A stretch of 64,000 nt of DNA from Rheinheimera riviphila (GCF_004005945.1 NZ_SACS01000006.1:1-64000), one strand, 5' to 3'; shown: positions 48,466 through 57,491, numbered from the stretch's first letter. Program-made: numbers and translations. The notes: a model not told the origin generated them from the letters alone.

Positions 48466-48845
48466 ACGCTACTCGCCGCTGTCAGTTGATGCGCTATGGC
48501 GCGCAGCAGCTGGTCATCGGAAATTTGCAATTGTTTTGCTGCCTGCACCAACTGGGTAATTTGTGGCAAAATTCTGATGATTCTGCTTTGCTCGTCTTCT
48601 TGTTGTCCTGATAACTTTGCCACCGTCATCGGTTTGCCGCGCTGGCGTTCCAGTAATCCTTCAGCCTCCAGCAAGCTATAGGCTTTGGAAATGGTCATCG
48701 GATTAATGGCATTGCTGTTGGCGAGTTCGCGCACCGACGGCATTTCGGTCCCTGGCTGCAGTTGGCCACCGGCAATCAGTCGCTTTATTTGCTCGACCAA
48801 TTGCCGGTAAATCGGCTCGCCGGCGTTCGGGTTTAAAATAAACAT
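48456..48845 (-). CDS. GntR-family regulator, YtrA type
   Basis: 129 residues: N-terminal winged HTH (IYRQLVEQIKRLIAGGQLQPGTEMPSVRELANSNAINPMTISKAYSLLEAEGLL) and only a short helical tail, the mark of YtrA-subfamily repressors, which usually control linked ABC transporters. It is the last gene of the leftward ATPase-permease-regulator unit, 12 bp after the permease. Its likely operator is the palindrome at 51086-51107. Confidence 0.9.
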   Translation of the reverse strand: MFILNPNAGEPIYRQLVEQIKRLIAGGQLQPGTEMPSVRELANSNAINPMTISKAYSLLEAEGLLERQRGKPMTVAKLSGQQEDEQSRIIRILPQITQLVQAAKQLQISDDQLLRAIAHQLTAASSVQR

Positions 48846-48857
48846 CGAACCTCCGCG

Positions 48858-50201
48858 CTAGAGCAGTTGTTTGGGTTTAAGTTGCGAATAATCCATGTTC
48901 AGCCAACGGGCTTTTCCATAACGCCGCAATGAATACACCGGTAACACCAAGGCCAGACTGGTCAGATAAATGAGCTGCGGCATAGCCCAAAGAAAATCTA
49001 TCGCCACCAGCAGTGCCAACAATAACAACAGATTGGCACTGATACTCCACCAGAAATGTTGCCCGGCCAGGGCAAAAATCAGATAACAGAGCAACAAGGT
49101 CGCGCTGATCCCATAACAAAGGAGTGGCACGATCATCGGGTAAGGAACCAACAGCAACATCAGAACCAGCGTCATCGCCAGATAAGCCAGCAGTTCCTGA
49201 AAATACACCCGCTCAGCAAAACCGTACATAGTCTGACGACAGCCGCCCAGCACCAACCAGCACCGCCCCAGGCGTTGTGACAATTTTTGCTGCTGTGCAC
49301 TGAGCGTAAACAGCGGGCAAAGTGTTAATAACACCAGAAATGTTTGTTCACTCCATAGCCGAGACGACGGCTTGTCCGGACTGCCGAACAGGATGCTGAT
49401 CAGCCAAAAAGTCGCAGGAGCCAGCCAGGTTGCCCAGGTCGCCCGTACCAGCGATGCGACCCAGCTGTCACCATCCCCAAGCAACATGGTGCCGGCCAGA
49501 CTCGCCGGTCGGCGGGTTAAGCGCAGCAGCCATGGAATTTCAATCCCATACAATGCAAAGACAGAGGTTCGTTTTGCATCATCACGGACGCGTCGCGCCG
49601 GATGTAACCAGCGATACTTCATCCAAAGCCACATTAGGACTGTCATCGCGATGACCAAACTGATGAACCAGGCTGATGAGCGATGCTCCACCAGCCAGGT
49701 GCGACTGTCCGGTCGCATGACAATCACCATCAGCAACACTATTTCAGCCAACAATGGCCAAAGATGTCTGACATAAATCGTTGGCAGCATCACCAGACTG
49801 AACAGCAACGCCACATAAGGCAGGTGAAACCAACTGGGAGACGCTGCTTTTAAGGTCATTCCTGTGATCACCAGTAGCCACAGCGCCAACAAAATCAACA
49901 GTAATATCAGCAGCGAGGATTTAAAGTGCGGCAACAACAGCCAGCTTTTTCTACTGGTTAAATTATTGATTTGGATTGGAATACTCAGGTGGAGGCTCAA
50001 CAGTCCGACGATGCCGGAGATCAAAGGCAGACCTGCGTTACTGACAATGCCAACCAGCAACAGTCCGATCGCCAGCAACCAGGCCATTGCCAGCCAACGG
50101 CTTGGCCAAAAGACCGCTTGTGTGACCGCCAGCAGTGGTTGCCATGACCAGGTTCCGGCGAACCAACGACTGGCCAGCGGTAGGCTGAGGCTTCGGGTCA
50201 T
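48858..50201 (-). CDS. ABC transporter permease, family unclear
   Basis: 447 residues with about ten to twelve hydrophobic segments and a basic cytosolic stretch (KYRWLHPARRVRDDAKRT). No known permease signature recognised. It overlaps the ATPase gene by 4 bp and precedes the GntR gene, so it is almost certainly the membrane partner of that ATPase. Substrate unknown; YtrA-linked systems are often induced by cell-wall antibiotics, which is only a family-level hint. Confidence 0.75.
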   Translation of the reverse strand: MTRSLSLPLASRWFAGTWSWQPLLAVTQAVFWPSRWLAMAWLLAIGLLLVGIVSNAGLPLISGIVGLLSLHLSIPIQINNLTSRKSWLLLPHFKSSLLILLLILLALWLLVITGMTLKAASPSWFHLPYVALLFSLVMLPTIYVRHLWPLLAEIVLLMVIVMRPDSRTWLVEHRSSAWFISLVIAMTVLMWLWMKYRWLHPARRVRDDAKRTSVFALYGIEIPWLLRLTRRPASLAGTMLLGDGDSWVASLVRATWATWLAPATFWLISILFGSPDKPSSRLWSEQTFLVLLTLCPLFTLSAQQQKLSQRLGRCWLVLGGCRQTMYGFAERVYFQELLAYLAMTLVLMLLLVPYPMIVPLLCYGISATLLLCYLIFALAGQHFWWSISANLLLLLALLVAIDFLWAMPQLIYLTSLALVLPVYSLRRYGKARWLNMDYSQLKPKQLL

Positions 50202-51058
50202 CGATTCAGCTCCAGGAAAATTTCCTCCAGCGACAAGTATTCCACCTGGATCGCCGGATAGCTGGCTTGCAGGCTAGCCAATTGCCCTGGCTGCCAGTCT
50301 TGGACTGTTAAGGTGGTGCTGTTGCCTAATTGCTGGCGGCGGACCAAGGTCAGCTCCGTGGGAACTTCAGTTAAGGTTTGTGGGAAATGCAGGCGGACGA
50401 CCGACTCTTTCAGGTCGTCCAGCGGCCCTTGAAACGCCAGCTCACCATTTTTCAGCAGCCAGACCTGATTGGCGATGCGCTCCATATCTGAGACGATATG
50501 GGACGAGAAAATAATAGCGCGTTGTTGCTCGGCGGCAATGTCGATCAGTTCTGCCAAAAACTGGCGGCGGGCCATTGGATCCAGACTTGCCACCGGCTCA
50601 TCAAGGATCAGTAATTCCGGCTGATGGCACAGTGCCAGCACTATCGACAACTTTTGCCGTTCACCCAACGACATTTTACTGATGCGGGTATTCAGTGGGA
50701 TTTTCCAGCTATCGACCAGTCGATCGCAACAAGCCTGATCCCAATGGGTTCTGAATTTGCTGAACAATTTCAGCTGCTCGGCACCCGTCAGCTGCTCCAG
50801 TAGTTCGTCCTGCTGCGGCACAAAACCGATATGTTGTTTTTGCTGCTGAGTCAGCGCGATACTAGGCGTTTGCCACAGCTTCACTTCGCCGCCATCCGGC
50901 ACGCCGAAGCCAAGAATGGTATGCAATAAGGTCGACTTCCCGGCGCCATTTTTTCCCAGCAATGCGACCACATCACCACGCTTGATGTGCGCTGTTAAAC
51001 CATTTAATACTTTGTGTTGGTTAAAGGTGCGCACCAGCGCGTCCATGGCAATGATCAC
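50198..51058 (-). CDS. ABC transporter ATP-binding protein
   Basis: 286 residues. Walker A GKNGAGKSTLLHT, Q-loop FVPQQDELLEQL, signature MSLGERQKLSIVLAL (a slightly divergent LSGGQ), Walker B LLILDEPVASLD and switch His SSHIVSD. The final 70 residues form an accessory domain. It starts at GTG 51058; ATG 51046 (MDALVRTF) is an alternative. First gene of the operon, 28 bp downstream of the palindrome. Confidence 0.9.
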   Translation of the reverse strand: MIIAMDALVRTFNQHKVLNGLTAHIKRGDVVALLGKNGAGKSTLLHTILGFGVPDGGEVKLWQTPSIALTQQQKQHIGFVPQQDELLEQLTGAEQLKLFSKFRTHWDQACCDRLVDSWKIPLNTRISKMSLGERQKLSIVLALCHQPELLILDEPVASLDPMARRQFLAELIDIAAEQQRAIIFSSHIVSDMERIANQVWLLKNGELAFQGPLDDLKESVVRLHFPQTLTEVPTELTLVRRQQLGNSTTLTVQDWQPGQLASLQASYPAIQVEYLSLEEIFLELNR

Positions 51059-51085
51059 TTGTTGATCCCTGTGTTATCCGAGTGG

Positions 51086-51107
51086 GTGTATTGCTACAGT
51101 AATACAC
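51086..51107. promoter_or_regulatory. Palindromic operator candidate for the GntR/ABC operon
   Basis: 22-bp inverted repeat with arms GTGTATT and AATACAC around an 8-bp centre. GTGTA/TACAC half-sites suit YtrA-type GntR repressors. Located 28-50 bp before the ATPase GTG, overlapping the probable promoter. Confidence 0.7.
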
Positions 51108-51224
51108 TTGGCAGTGAACGATCAAGAGGCTACGCTGCGGAACATCATGGTAAATGAGGAGTGATTGCGGGGGATGACGGCCACGTAGCTCTGCGCGACC
51201 GTTGACGGTTGTTGATATCGGTTC

Positions 51225-51437
51225 TTACAATTTCACAGTGGCTACGTAAGTGCTCAGACTGCTCAGCACCAGCTGCAACGACACAGGTTGTTGCCATACC
51301 AGTTGATGAAACTTCGCTTCCAGCGGCGCCAATAACGGGCTGCACAACAGCAATAGTAAACATAACAACGCCAGTAAGCGACATAATTGCCAGCCTGAGG
51401 GCAGGACAATCAGTTCAATGTGGTCAACATCCTTCAT
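51225..51437 (-). CDS. Small hypothetical membrane protein
   Basis: 70 residues from ATG 51437, which has GGAG 7 bp upstream; the frame is open to 51602 but that extension is unconvincing. One strong membrane helix (CRLLALLCLLLLLCSPLLAPL, about 17-38) between a short acidic N-terminus (MKDVDHIELIVLP) and a C-terminal segment with a second weak hydrophobic part. No family recognised. It lies 187 bp downstream of the response-regulator gene and may be read in the same leftward transcript. Confidence 0.5.
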   Translation of the reverse strand: MKDVDHIELIVLPSGWQLCRLLALLCLLLLLCSPLLAPLEAKFHQLVWQQPVSLQLVLSSLSTYVATVKL

Positions 51438-51623
51438 TTTGGTGCTCCGGCAGATCCTGGTACTGATTGGGTACGCGTTAGTGTTGATTGGTCGCGGCCA
51501 CTTCGCTAAAAGTTTAAGCCTTTGGCGAAAAAATCGTAGGCACAGGTGATAACAGGTTGAAATTACGCGCTGACCGGTTAAATAGTTCAGATCAATGGCC
51601 AACAGGTCTATTCACACCACAGG

Positions 51624-52994
51624 TTAATCCGCCTTGCCATCCAGCTGATATTTCTCCAGCCGGTATAAAAAGGCTTTGTAATTGAGTTGCAGCAACCTCG
51701 CCGCCTTAGTGCGGTTGCCGTCACTCAGTTGCAGCGCTTGCTCCAGGCAGCTGCGTTCCAGCGCTTCGAAATGAATACCGGTGGCTGGCAACACAAAGCC
51801 TTCGCTGGTGCTGAGCGCTGTTTGGGTGCGCAACGTAAGCTGCAAGTCCGCCAGCAGTTCCTGCTCATCTTGCAACAGCACAAAACGCTCGATTTTATTG
51901 CTCAGTTCCCGCACGTTGCCCGGCCACGGATATTCAATCAGCGCCTTGAGCACCACTTTAGACAGCGGCGGCAACTGTAGCCGATAGCGTTGTTGTTGCA
52001 GCTGCATAAAGTGCTGGATCAGTTTGGGAATATCTTCTGTGCGCTCACGCAGCGCCGGCATATGCACCGGCACCACATTCAGCCGATAGAACAAATCCTG
52101 GCGAAAGCGCCCTTCGGCAACGCCGCTGGCCAAATCCTGATGGCTGGCGGCGATGATCCGCACATCCAGTTTAATTTCCTGATGACTGCCCAGTCGGGTG
52201 ACTTTGCCTTCTTGCAATAACCGCAGCAGTTTTGCTTGCAGCGGCAATGGCAGCTCGGCAATTTCATCCAGAAATACCGTGCCGCCCTGAGCAGCTTCAA
52301 ACTTACCGGCTTTACTTTGCACCGCACCGGTATAAGCGCCTTTTTCCGCCCCAAACAGTTCAGCTTCGGCCAGGCTTTCCGGAATAGCGCCGCAGTTAAT
52401 CGCGATAAAAGGCGCGTCACGGCGGGGGGATAGCTGATGCAGCGCCCGCGCCGCCAACTCTTTGCCGGTGCCACTTTCGCCGCTGATCAGCACAGTCACA
52501 TCACTACCGGCGACTCTGGAAATCCGCTGAAACAGCTGCTGCATACAGGGGGCATGGCCAATCAGTTCGACCAGCTGTTGTTGTTCACCCAATTGCGCCG
52601 ACAGTTGCAAATTCTGCTGCCGCAGCTGACGGGCGCGCAGCCCTTTGCTGATCGCCAGTAGCAACTCCTGGCGCTTAAAAGGTTTGGTCAGATAATCATC
52701 AGCACCGGCGTGGATTGCTTCAACGGCATGGCTGACTGAACCATAAGCGGTCGCCACCACAAAACCAGTGGCGGCAAGGTGCTGGCGGACATATTGCAAC
52801 ACCTGCATGCCATTACCCGTCCCCAGCTTCCAATCACACAACACCAGCGAGATCGCGGGTAGTGCTTTTAGCGTCAGAATGGCACTTTCGACACTGTCGG
52901 CCTGATGCAGCACATAACCTTCGCTGCTGAGCAACTGACAAATCAGTTCTCGTTGGCTATGGTCGTCTTCAACCACTAACAGTTGCAGGTTCAT
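51624..52994 (-). CDS. Sigma-54-dependent NtrC-type response regulator
   Basis: 456 residues: receiver domain with acidic pair Asp10/Asp11 and phospho-acceptor Asp54 (LCDWKLGTGNG), AAA+ domain with GESGTGKELAARAL and the sigma-54 contact loop GAYTGA, arginine-rich sensor region, and C-terminal Fis-type HTH (ALQLSDGNRTKAARLLQLNYKAFLYRLEKY). It activates -24/-12 promoters when phosphorylated by the kinase whose gene overlaps it by 4 bp. Target promoters are not clearly visible nearby. Confidence 0.93.
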   Translation of the reverse strand: MNLQLLVVEDDHSQRELICQLLSSEGYVLHQADSVESAILTLKALPAISLVLCDWKLGTGNGMQVLQYVRQHLAATGFVVATAYGSVSHAVEAIHAGADDYLTKPFKRQELLLAISKGLRARQLRQQNLQLSAQLGEQQQLVELIGHAPCMQQLFQRISRVAGSDVTVLISGESGTGKELAARALHQLSPRRDAPFIAINCGAIPESLAEAELFGAEKGAYTGAVQSKAGKFEAAQGGTVFLDEIAELPLPLQAKLLRLLQEGKVTRLGSHQEIKLDVRIIAASHQDLASGVAEGRFRQDLFYRLNVVPVHMPALRERTEDIPKLIQHFMQLQQQRYRLQLPPLSKVVLKALIEYPWPGNVRELSNKIERFVLLQDEQELLADLQLTLRTQTALSTSEGFVLPATGIHFEALERSCLEQALQLSDGNRTKAARLLQLNYKAFLYRLEKYQLDGKAD

Positions 52995-54346
52995 GCGGTT
53001 GCTCCCGGTGCCGAACAGATGCGTAATGTCGCAATACAGCCACTGTTTTCAGCCGGATGTAACTCGACACTGCCTTGATAATAGCGTTGTAATAAACGCT
53101 GACACAGATATAAGCCCATCCCGGCGCCTTCAGCTTTGCTGCTGATATGCGGCTGAAATAAAGCCGCTGCAATGTCCGGCGCCAGACCCGGGCCTTGATC
53201 ACGGACACTCAGCACGGCGCCACCTTGCATTTTACTCAGGCTGATTTGTACCAGACCACCCGGTGGACTGGCTTCAACCGCATTACTGATCACCGCGTGG
53301 CAGATACTGCGCAGTTCTGTTTCAGCACCATGAATGGCCAGAGTTTCCGGTAAATGCAGCTCGATGTGCACCGGCTGACTTGAGAATTCCAGCGTGATGT
53401 CTTTGAGTACCAACGGCAATGAAACCGGCTGACTGCGATCAACCCCTTCACAGCTTAACGTCAACAATGCCGTCAGAGTACGGTTGATATGCTGCATTTT
53501 TTGTTCAATTAGTTTTTGCAACGCCTGCTGCTCCGGCGCCTGTTGCGGCAGTTGCTCCAGTGCCAGCGCCATGGTGTGAATTGGATTCCGCAGCGCATGC
53601 ACCAGGCCACGACTGATTTCGCCCAGTTCAGCCAACTGTTGTTGCTGTTGCATCTGTTCGCGTTGTTGCGCCAGTTCATCCAGTTGCCGGCTGGCGTGGT
53701 TAAATTGCTCCAGCACATACTGATATTCGGTCAAGGTGGATTGTTGGGGCAGCTGCACCGCATTTTCGCCAGCGGCTAAGCGCCGAAACCCCTGTACCAA
53801 CAATTGCAAAGGGGCGATCAACCGGTAACCCAGCCACAACACCAGCAGTAACGCCAGGGCAATGGTCACCGCCAGCGCCATCACCTGATAAGCCAAATAT
53901 TTTTGCAGCAGTTGTGCGCTACTGTCGTTGCGTTCCAGTTTAAATTGTTGCACCCACTGTGCGCTGCCGGGCTGGTCGGTTTTCAGTTCCACCAGAATTT
54001 GTTCCAGCTCTTGCTGCATTACGCCGGGTAATGCGTCAGTTGGTGGTGTATTCAGTCGGATCACTTTGACCCGTTTATTGGTGGCATGTTCCGGGTCCGG
54101 TTTTGTGGTCGTTGCCTCATCCTCAGTGCTAAAGACAAAACTTTGCCCTTCAGCACTGATGTTATGAGTGACCAGTTGCAGTTTTTCCGCAGTTCGAGCC
54201 AAGACTAACTTACTCAGCTCGCCACTTTGGGTGGTCAGTTGTTGCTGCAATTGCTGCTGGAACCACCATAAGGTGCCCAGTTGTCCGATGGTCATCAGGG
54301 TGAAAATGCCACATAACCCTAGCCCCAGTGCTTTTTGAATTTTCAT
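52991..54346 (-). CDS. Sensor histidine kinase
   Basis: 451 residues: membrane helix (about 7-28), periplasmic domain (29-150) of no known family, second helix (151-175), HAMP-like segment, Gln-rich coiled coil, H-box GLVHALRNPIH (His250 likely phosphorylated), and the GHKL ATPase (NAVEASPPGG, DQGPGLAPD, GAGMGLYLCQRL). Cognate kinase of the overlapping NtrC-type regulator. Confidence 0.92.
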   Translation of the reverse strand: MKIQKALGLGLCGIFTLMTIGQLGTLWWFQQQLQQQLTTQSGELSKLVLARTAEKLQLVTHNISAEGQSFVFSTEDEATTTKPDPEHATNKRVKVIRLNTPPTDALPGVMQQELEQILVELKTDQPGSAQWVQQFKLERNDSSAQLLQKYLAYQVMALAVTIALALLLVLWLGYRLIAPLQLLVQGFRRLAAGENAVQLPQQSTLTEYQYVLEQFNHASRQLDELAQQREQMQQQQQLAELGEISRGLVHALRNPIHTMALALEQLPQQAPEQQALQKLIEQKMQHINRTLTALLTLSCEGVDRSQPVSLPLVLKDITLEFSSQPVHIELHLPETLAIHGAETELRSICHAVISNAVEASPPGGLVQISLSKMQGGAVLSVRDQGPGLAPDIAAALFQPHISSKAEGAGMGLYLCQRLLQRYYQGSVELHPAENSGCIATLRICSAPGATA

Positions 54347-54686
54347 CCTGACTCTCCCGGTTCAGCTGCAATCTCGACCTGGTTGCAGTACTTAGGATGG
54401 CATAGTCAAATTTAATGCCAACCATGAATTTCATAAAATATCGGTTAAATTTGAACAAGTTACAAGAAATGCTTGCCGCTGCTGTAACGCCAGAACGGGA
54501 AAAATGCGGATATCGGGAAGGAATTATCCCGATATCAGGATTATTTAAAGTGACTGCTGGTTGTTGAATTTTATGTATTTGATATTTAAAGATAAAAATT
54601 ATGGCATCAAACTTTCAATAGGCAGCACACTGACAGTGTCGCAGCAGGCCGCACTGCGGTATCAGATCCAACAGAAGGAAAAAAAC
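54347..54686. promoter_or_regulatory. Divergent region between kinase and lipoprotein genes
   Basis: 340 bp without a gene, AT-rich in 54410-54470 and 54540-54620. Contents: a perfect 10-bp inverted repeat (54509-54536) and two partial -24/-12-like elements, TGGCAT-N5-TTTCA on the plus strand (54602-54617) and TGGCAT-N5-TTGAC on the minus strand (54420-54405). Both lack the -12 GC and are weak. Fits a shared control region of the two-component system and the lipoprotein. Confidence 0.4.
54509..54536. repeat. Perfect 10-bp inverted repeat
   Basis: GATATCGGGA (54509-54518) and TCCCGATATC (54527-54536) around an 8-nt centre, with no T tract. It looks like a dimeric regulator site or hairpin upstream of the lipoprotein gene. 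Confidence 0.7.
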
Positions 54687-55217
54687 ATGAATAAAACCAC
54701 CAAATTGATTTTCCCCTTGCTGTTCAGTGCGCTGGTCGTCGCGGGTTGTGCCCAGGCGGTGACAGCAAAACCGGCGGAGACGCAAGCGACTGAAACCCAG
54801 ACCACAGACATTCAGCTTAAAAAAACCAACAACATCACCAAGCTGGTACTGGTCACTAATGGCAATGCACAGACCTTCGATTGGTCTGCCGCTGATTTGG
54901 CGGATCCAGCCGCGATGGAAAAAGCGCTGGCGGACGTGCCGGAAGCCGAACGTGAAAACATCAAAAAGCTGTTATCGCAAATGAAAGAAGGTAACGGACT
55001 GCAATTGGTTACTGAAGGGGATCACAAGGTGATGGTCCATCATCTGGGGCCGGACGCTGATGGTGTCAAAGTACTAACCAACAAAAAAGTGATGATGCAC
55101 AAAATCGGCGGTGGTGATGGCTCAGAATTTTCGCTTTTGAAATCACTGTTAACCAACGCCAAGCTTAGTAAAGAGCAGTTGCAGGAATTGCAAAAACTGC
55201 TCGATAGTAAGTTCTAA
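54687..55217 (+). CDS. Lipoprotein of unknown function
   Basis: 176 residues with a lipobox (LVVAGC, Cys about 22). After a Thr/Glu/Gln linker come a short domain with FDWSAADLADPAAMEKALADVP and the paired segments HKVMVHHLGPD and KKVMMHKIGGGDG, rich in His and Met, then a charged C-terminal helix. No family recognised; the His/Met content could mean metal binding. ATG 54687 has AAGGAAA at 54675-54681; an upstream in-frame ATG at 54561 is unlikely. Divergent from the kinase gene. Confidence 0.7.
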   Translation: MNKTTKLIFPLLFSALVVAGCAQAVTAKPAETQATETQTTDIQLKKTNNITKLVLVTNGNAQTFDWSAADLADPAAMEKALADVPEAERENIKKLLSQMKEGNGLQLVTEGDHKVMVHHLGPDADGVKVLTNKKVMMHKIGGGDGSEFSLLKSLLTNAKLSKEQLQELQKLLDSKF

Positions 55218-55298
55218 CCGCAACAAAGGTTTTTCCACAACCGCGCACCAGCCACCCGATGTGCATCCTGGAAGATACAGGTGGCCGGTGTTGCGGTT
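55216..55298. repeat. Nested inverted repeat after the lipoprotein gene
   Basis: AACCGCAACA (55216-55225) pairs perfectly with TGTTGCGGTT (55289-55298); inside, CCAGCCACC and GGTGGCCGG nearly pair as well. Starts within the stop region of the lipoprotein gene. Too long-looped for a normal terminator. Confidence 0.55.
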
Positions 55299-55304
55299 GT
55301 GTTT

Positions 55305-55338
55305 TACCCTTCATCCTTGAAGCTGCAGGGTTGTTGGC
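55305..55338. repeat. 34-bp direct repeat, copy 1
   Basis: Begins TACCCTTCATCC and ends GGGTTGTTGGC. Identical over 34 bp to copy 2, 141 bp to the right. Between the copies an imperfect inverted repeat (CCCAGTCACATAG / CTATGCTCCTGGG) suggests a structured interspersed element. Confidence 0.85.
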
Positions 55339-55445
55339 ATGCTCATTCACCCCAGTCACATAGGACAACTATGCTCCTGGGTCGGGCTGGCGTTCCAGAT
55401 TCATTCACATGCCGCCTACCTGCATCTCCAATGATTTTGGGTACA

Positions 55446-55479
55446 TACCCTTCATCCTTGAAGCTGCAGGGTTGTTGGC
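55446..55479. repeat. 34-bp direct repeat, copy 2
   Basis: Identical to copy 1. Ends 6 bp before the stop codon of the convergent M2 peptidase gene. Confidence 0.85.
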
Positions 55480-55485
55480 TCGTCA

Positions 55486-57330
55486 TTACCAACCGCAAGT
55501 CCGGCCTTTGTTTTGCTCGTCCAGATAGGTTTGCAACGGTGCAAAATAAGCCAGAATGGCCGATGAATCCATATTCGGTTGACCGGTCAGGCTTTGCATC
55601 GCTTCTTGCCATGGTTTGCTGGCGCCCATTTCCAGCATGGTATTCAACTTCGCACCGGCTTCTTTGCTGTTGTAAATCGAGCAGCGGTGAATTGGACCGT
55701 CATCTTTGGCAATTTCACATAAGGCTTTGTGGAACTGGAATTGCTGAATATGCGCCAGGAAATAACGGGTGTACGGCGTGTTGCCCGGCACATGGTATTT
55801 AGCGCCGGCGTCAAAATCGCTTTCGCTACGGGCTACCGGAGCGCTAACGCCCTGGTATTGTTCCCGCAATTTCCACCAGGCTTCGTTGTATTGCTCTGGC
55901 GTGACTTTGCCGGAGAATACCTGCCAGCGCCACTGATCAACCAATAAACCAAATGGCAGGAACGCCACTTTATCCAGCGCCATTTTCATCAGCAGACCAA
56001 TGTCTTTCGACTCATCCGGCACTTGTTCCAGCAGGCCAATTTGTTGCAGGTACTTTGGCGTGATCGACAGAGCGATGGTATCGCCAATGGCTTCATGGAA
56101 ACCGTCGTTGGCGCTGCCCTGATATAAAATCGGCAGTTTGTTATATGCGCGTTGGTAGTAGTTATGCCCAAGTTCGTGGTGGATCACCGAAAACTCTTCG
56201 CCGGTGCGCTCGATACACATTTTGATCCGTAAATCGTCTTTGTTATCAAGGTTCCAGGCTGAAGCGTGACACACCACATCGCGATCACGCGGTTTGGTGA
56301 ATAACGAGCGGGTCCAGAAGGTTTCTGGGAGTGGCGCAAAACCTAAAGAGCTGAAAAATGCTTCAGCGCCTTTGACCATCTTCAGTTCATCATAACCTTT
56401 GTCGGCCAGCAGTTTGGTCAGGTCATAACCCGGATCAGAATTTTCCGGTGCGACCACATCGTAAATATTGCCCCAGGTTTGTGCCCACATATTGCCGAGC
56501 AAATGCGCCGGAATAGGTTTGTCCTGTGGCACTTTGTCGGTGCCGTATTTTTCACCGAGTTTGGCGCGCACATGGCAATGCAACGCCTGATACAGCGGCT
56601 TGACGGTCGCCCACTGTTTATCCAGTTCAGCGGCAAAAGCGTCGGCATCCATATCATATTTAGAACGCCACATGGCGCCGGTGTCGGCATAACCGAGTTC
56701 ACGTGCACCTTCATTGGCAAGTTCCACCTGCCGCTGATACAACGGTCGCATTGGCGCCGCGGTGTCATGCCAGCCTTTCCACATTTCTAATTGTTCGTCG
56801 TAATTGCGCGAACTGGCCATAGTGGCCGACATTTGGCCCAAATCGAGGCAAGTGCCATCGGCTTTACAATATTTGCCTTTGCCGTACATACCATTCAGTT
56901 TGGCGGCAAGACCTGCCAGTTCGGCCGTTTTGGTGCTATCGGTTGGCGCGGCTAAGGTCAACGCTTGTTTCAGTAATTCCAGCTGGCGACGGGTATCGGC
57001 ATCCACCTGCACCTGATTAAACTTCGCCGCTTCATTGGCCATTTTGACAATTTTGGCAGTCAGTTTTTCGTTGACTGAGGCTGCTAATGCTTCGGTATCT
57101 TCGGTAATAAAGTTATTGGCGATCCACTCGGCGCGGCCGCTTTCAATAATCAGCGCATCTAAATCTGCGGCGGCTTGTTGTAAAAAGGCTTTGGCTTGTT
57201 CAGCAGTTGGCGCTGCAGCTTCGGCCACGACCGGCGTGGTGGCAGCTGGTTTGTCGGCAGCTGGCTGACAACCGGCCAGCAGCGCTGTGCTGACCAGAAA
57301 TGCAATTAAACTGGGTTGAAGTGATTTCAT
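55486..57330 (-). CDS. M2 family peptidyl-dipeptidase lipoprotein
   Basis: 614 residues, with lipobox LLAGC (about 18-22) and a Pro/Ala-rich linker, then a mostly helical M2 (angiotensin-converting-enzyme type) domain. The zinc site is HELGH near residue 385 with the third ligand in GFHEAIGD. It should remove dipeptides from peptide C-termini in the periplasm or at the outer membrane. ATG 57330. Single gene; 203 bp separate it from the divergent toxin-antitoxin pair. Confidence 0.93.
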   Translation of the reverse strand: MKSLQPSLIAFLVSTALLAGCQPAADKPAATTPVVAEAAAPTAEQAKAFLQQAAADLDALIIESGRAEWIANNFITEDTEALAASVNEKLTAKIVKMANEAAKFNQVQVDADTRRQLELLKQALTLAAPTDSTKTAELAGLAAKLNGMYGKGKYCKADGTCLDLGQMSATMASSRNYDEQLEMWKGWHDTAAPMRPLYQRQVELANEGARELGYADTGAMWRSKYDMDADAFAAELDKQWATVKPLYQALHCHVRAKLGEKYGTDKVPQDKPIPAHLLGNMWAQTWGNIYDVVAPENSDPGYDLTKLLADKGYDELKMVKGAEAFFSSLGFAPLPETFWTRSLFTKPRDRDVVCHASAWNLDNKDDLRIKMCIERTGEEFSVIHHELGHNYYQRAYNKLPILYQGSANDGFHEAIGDTIALSITPKYLQQIGLLEQVPDESKDIGLLMKMALDKVAFLPFGLLVDQWRWQVFSGKVTPEQYNEAWWKLREQYQGVSAPVARSESDFDAGAKYHVPGNTPYTRYFLAHIQQFQFHKALCEIAKDDGPIHRCSIYNSKEAGAKLNTMLEMGASKPWQEAMQSLTGQPNMDSSAILAYFAPLQTYLDEQNKGRTCGW

Positions 57331-57491
57331 CAGAGGTTCCTGTAGGCTTGTGTGATGTTGGTGATGTCAGTTTGCCGTCTCTTGCAGCAATCACAGACTG
57401 CCGCCAGTATTATCCTTTGGTTAAATATTTGCAAACAAAGGTCTGCTGCCTTTGTATTCTAAAGGGCACTTGTATCCTTTAAATTATTGGC

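Noticed and set aside
55281-55802. 173-codon plus-strand frame over the repeat element
   Set aside because: It is made of the repeated sequence and the antisense of the peptidase gene; the repeated peptide only reflects the 34-mers.
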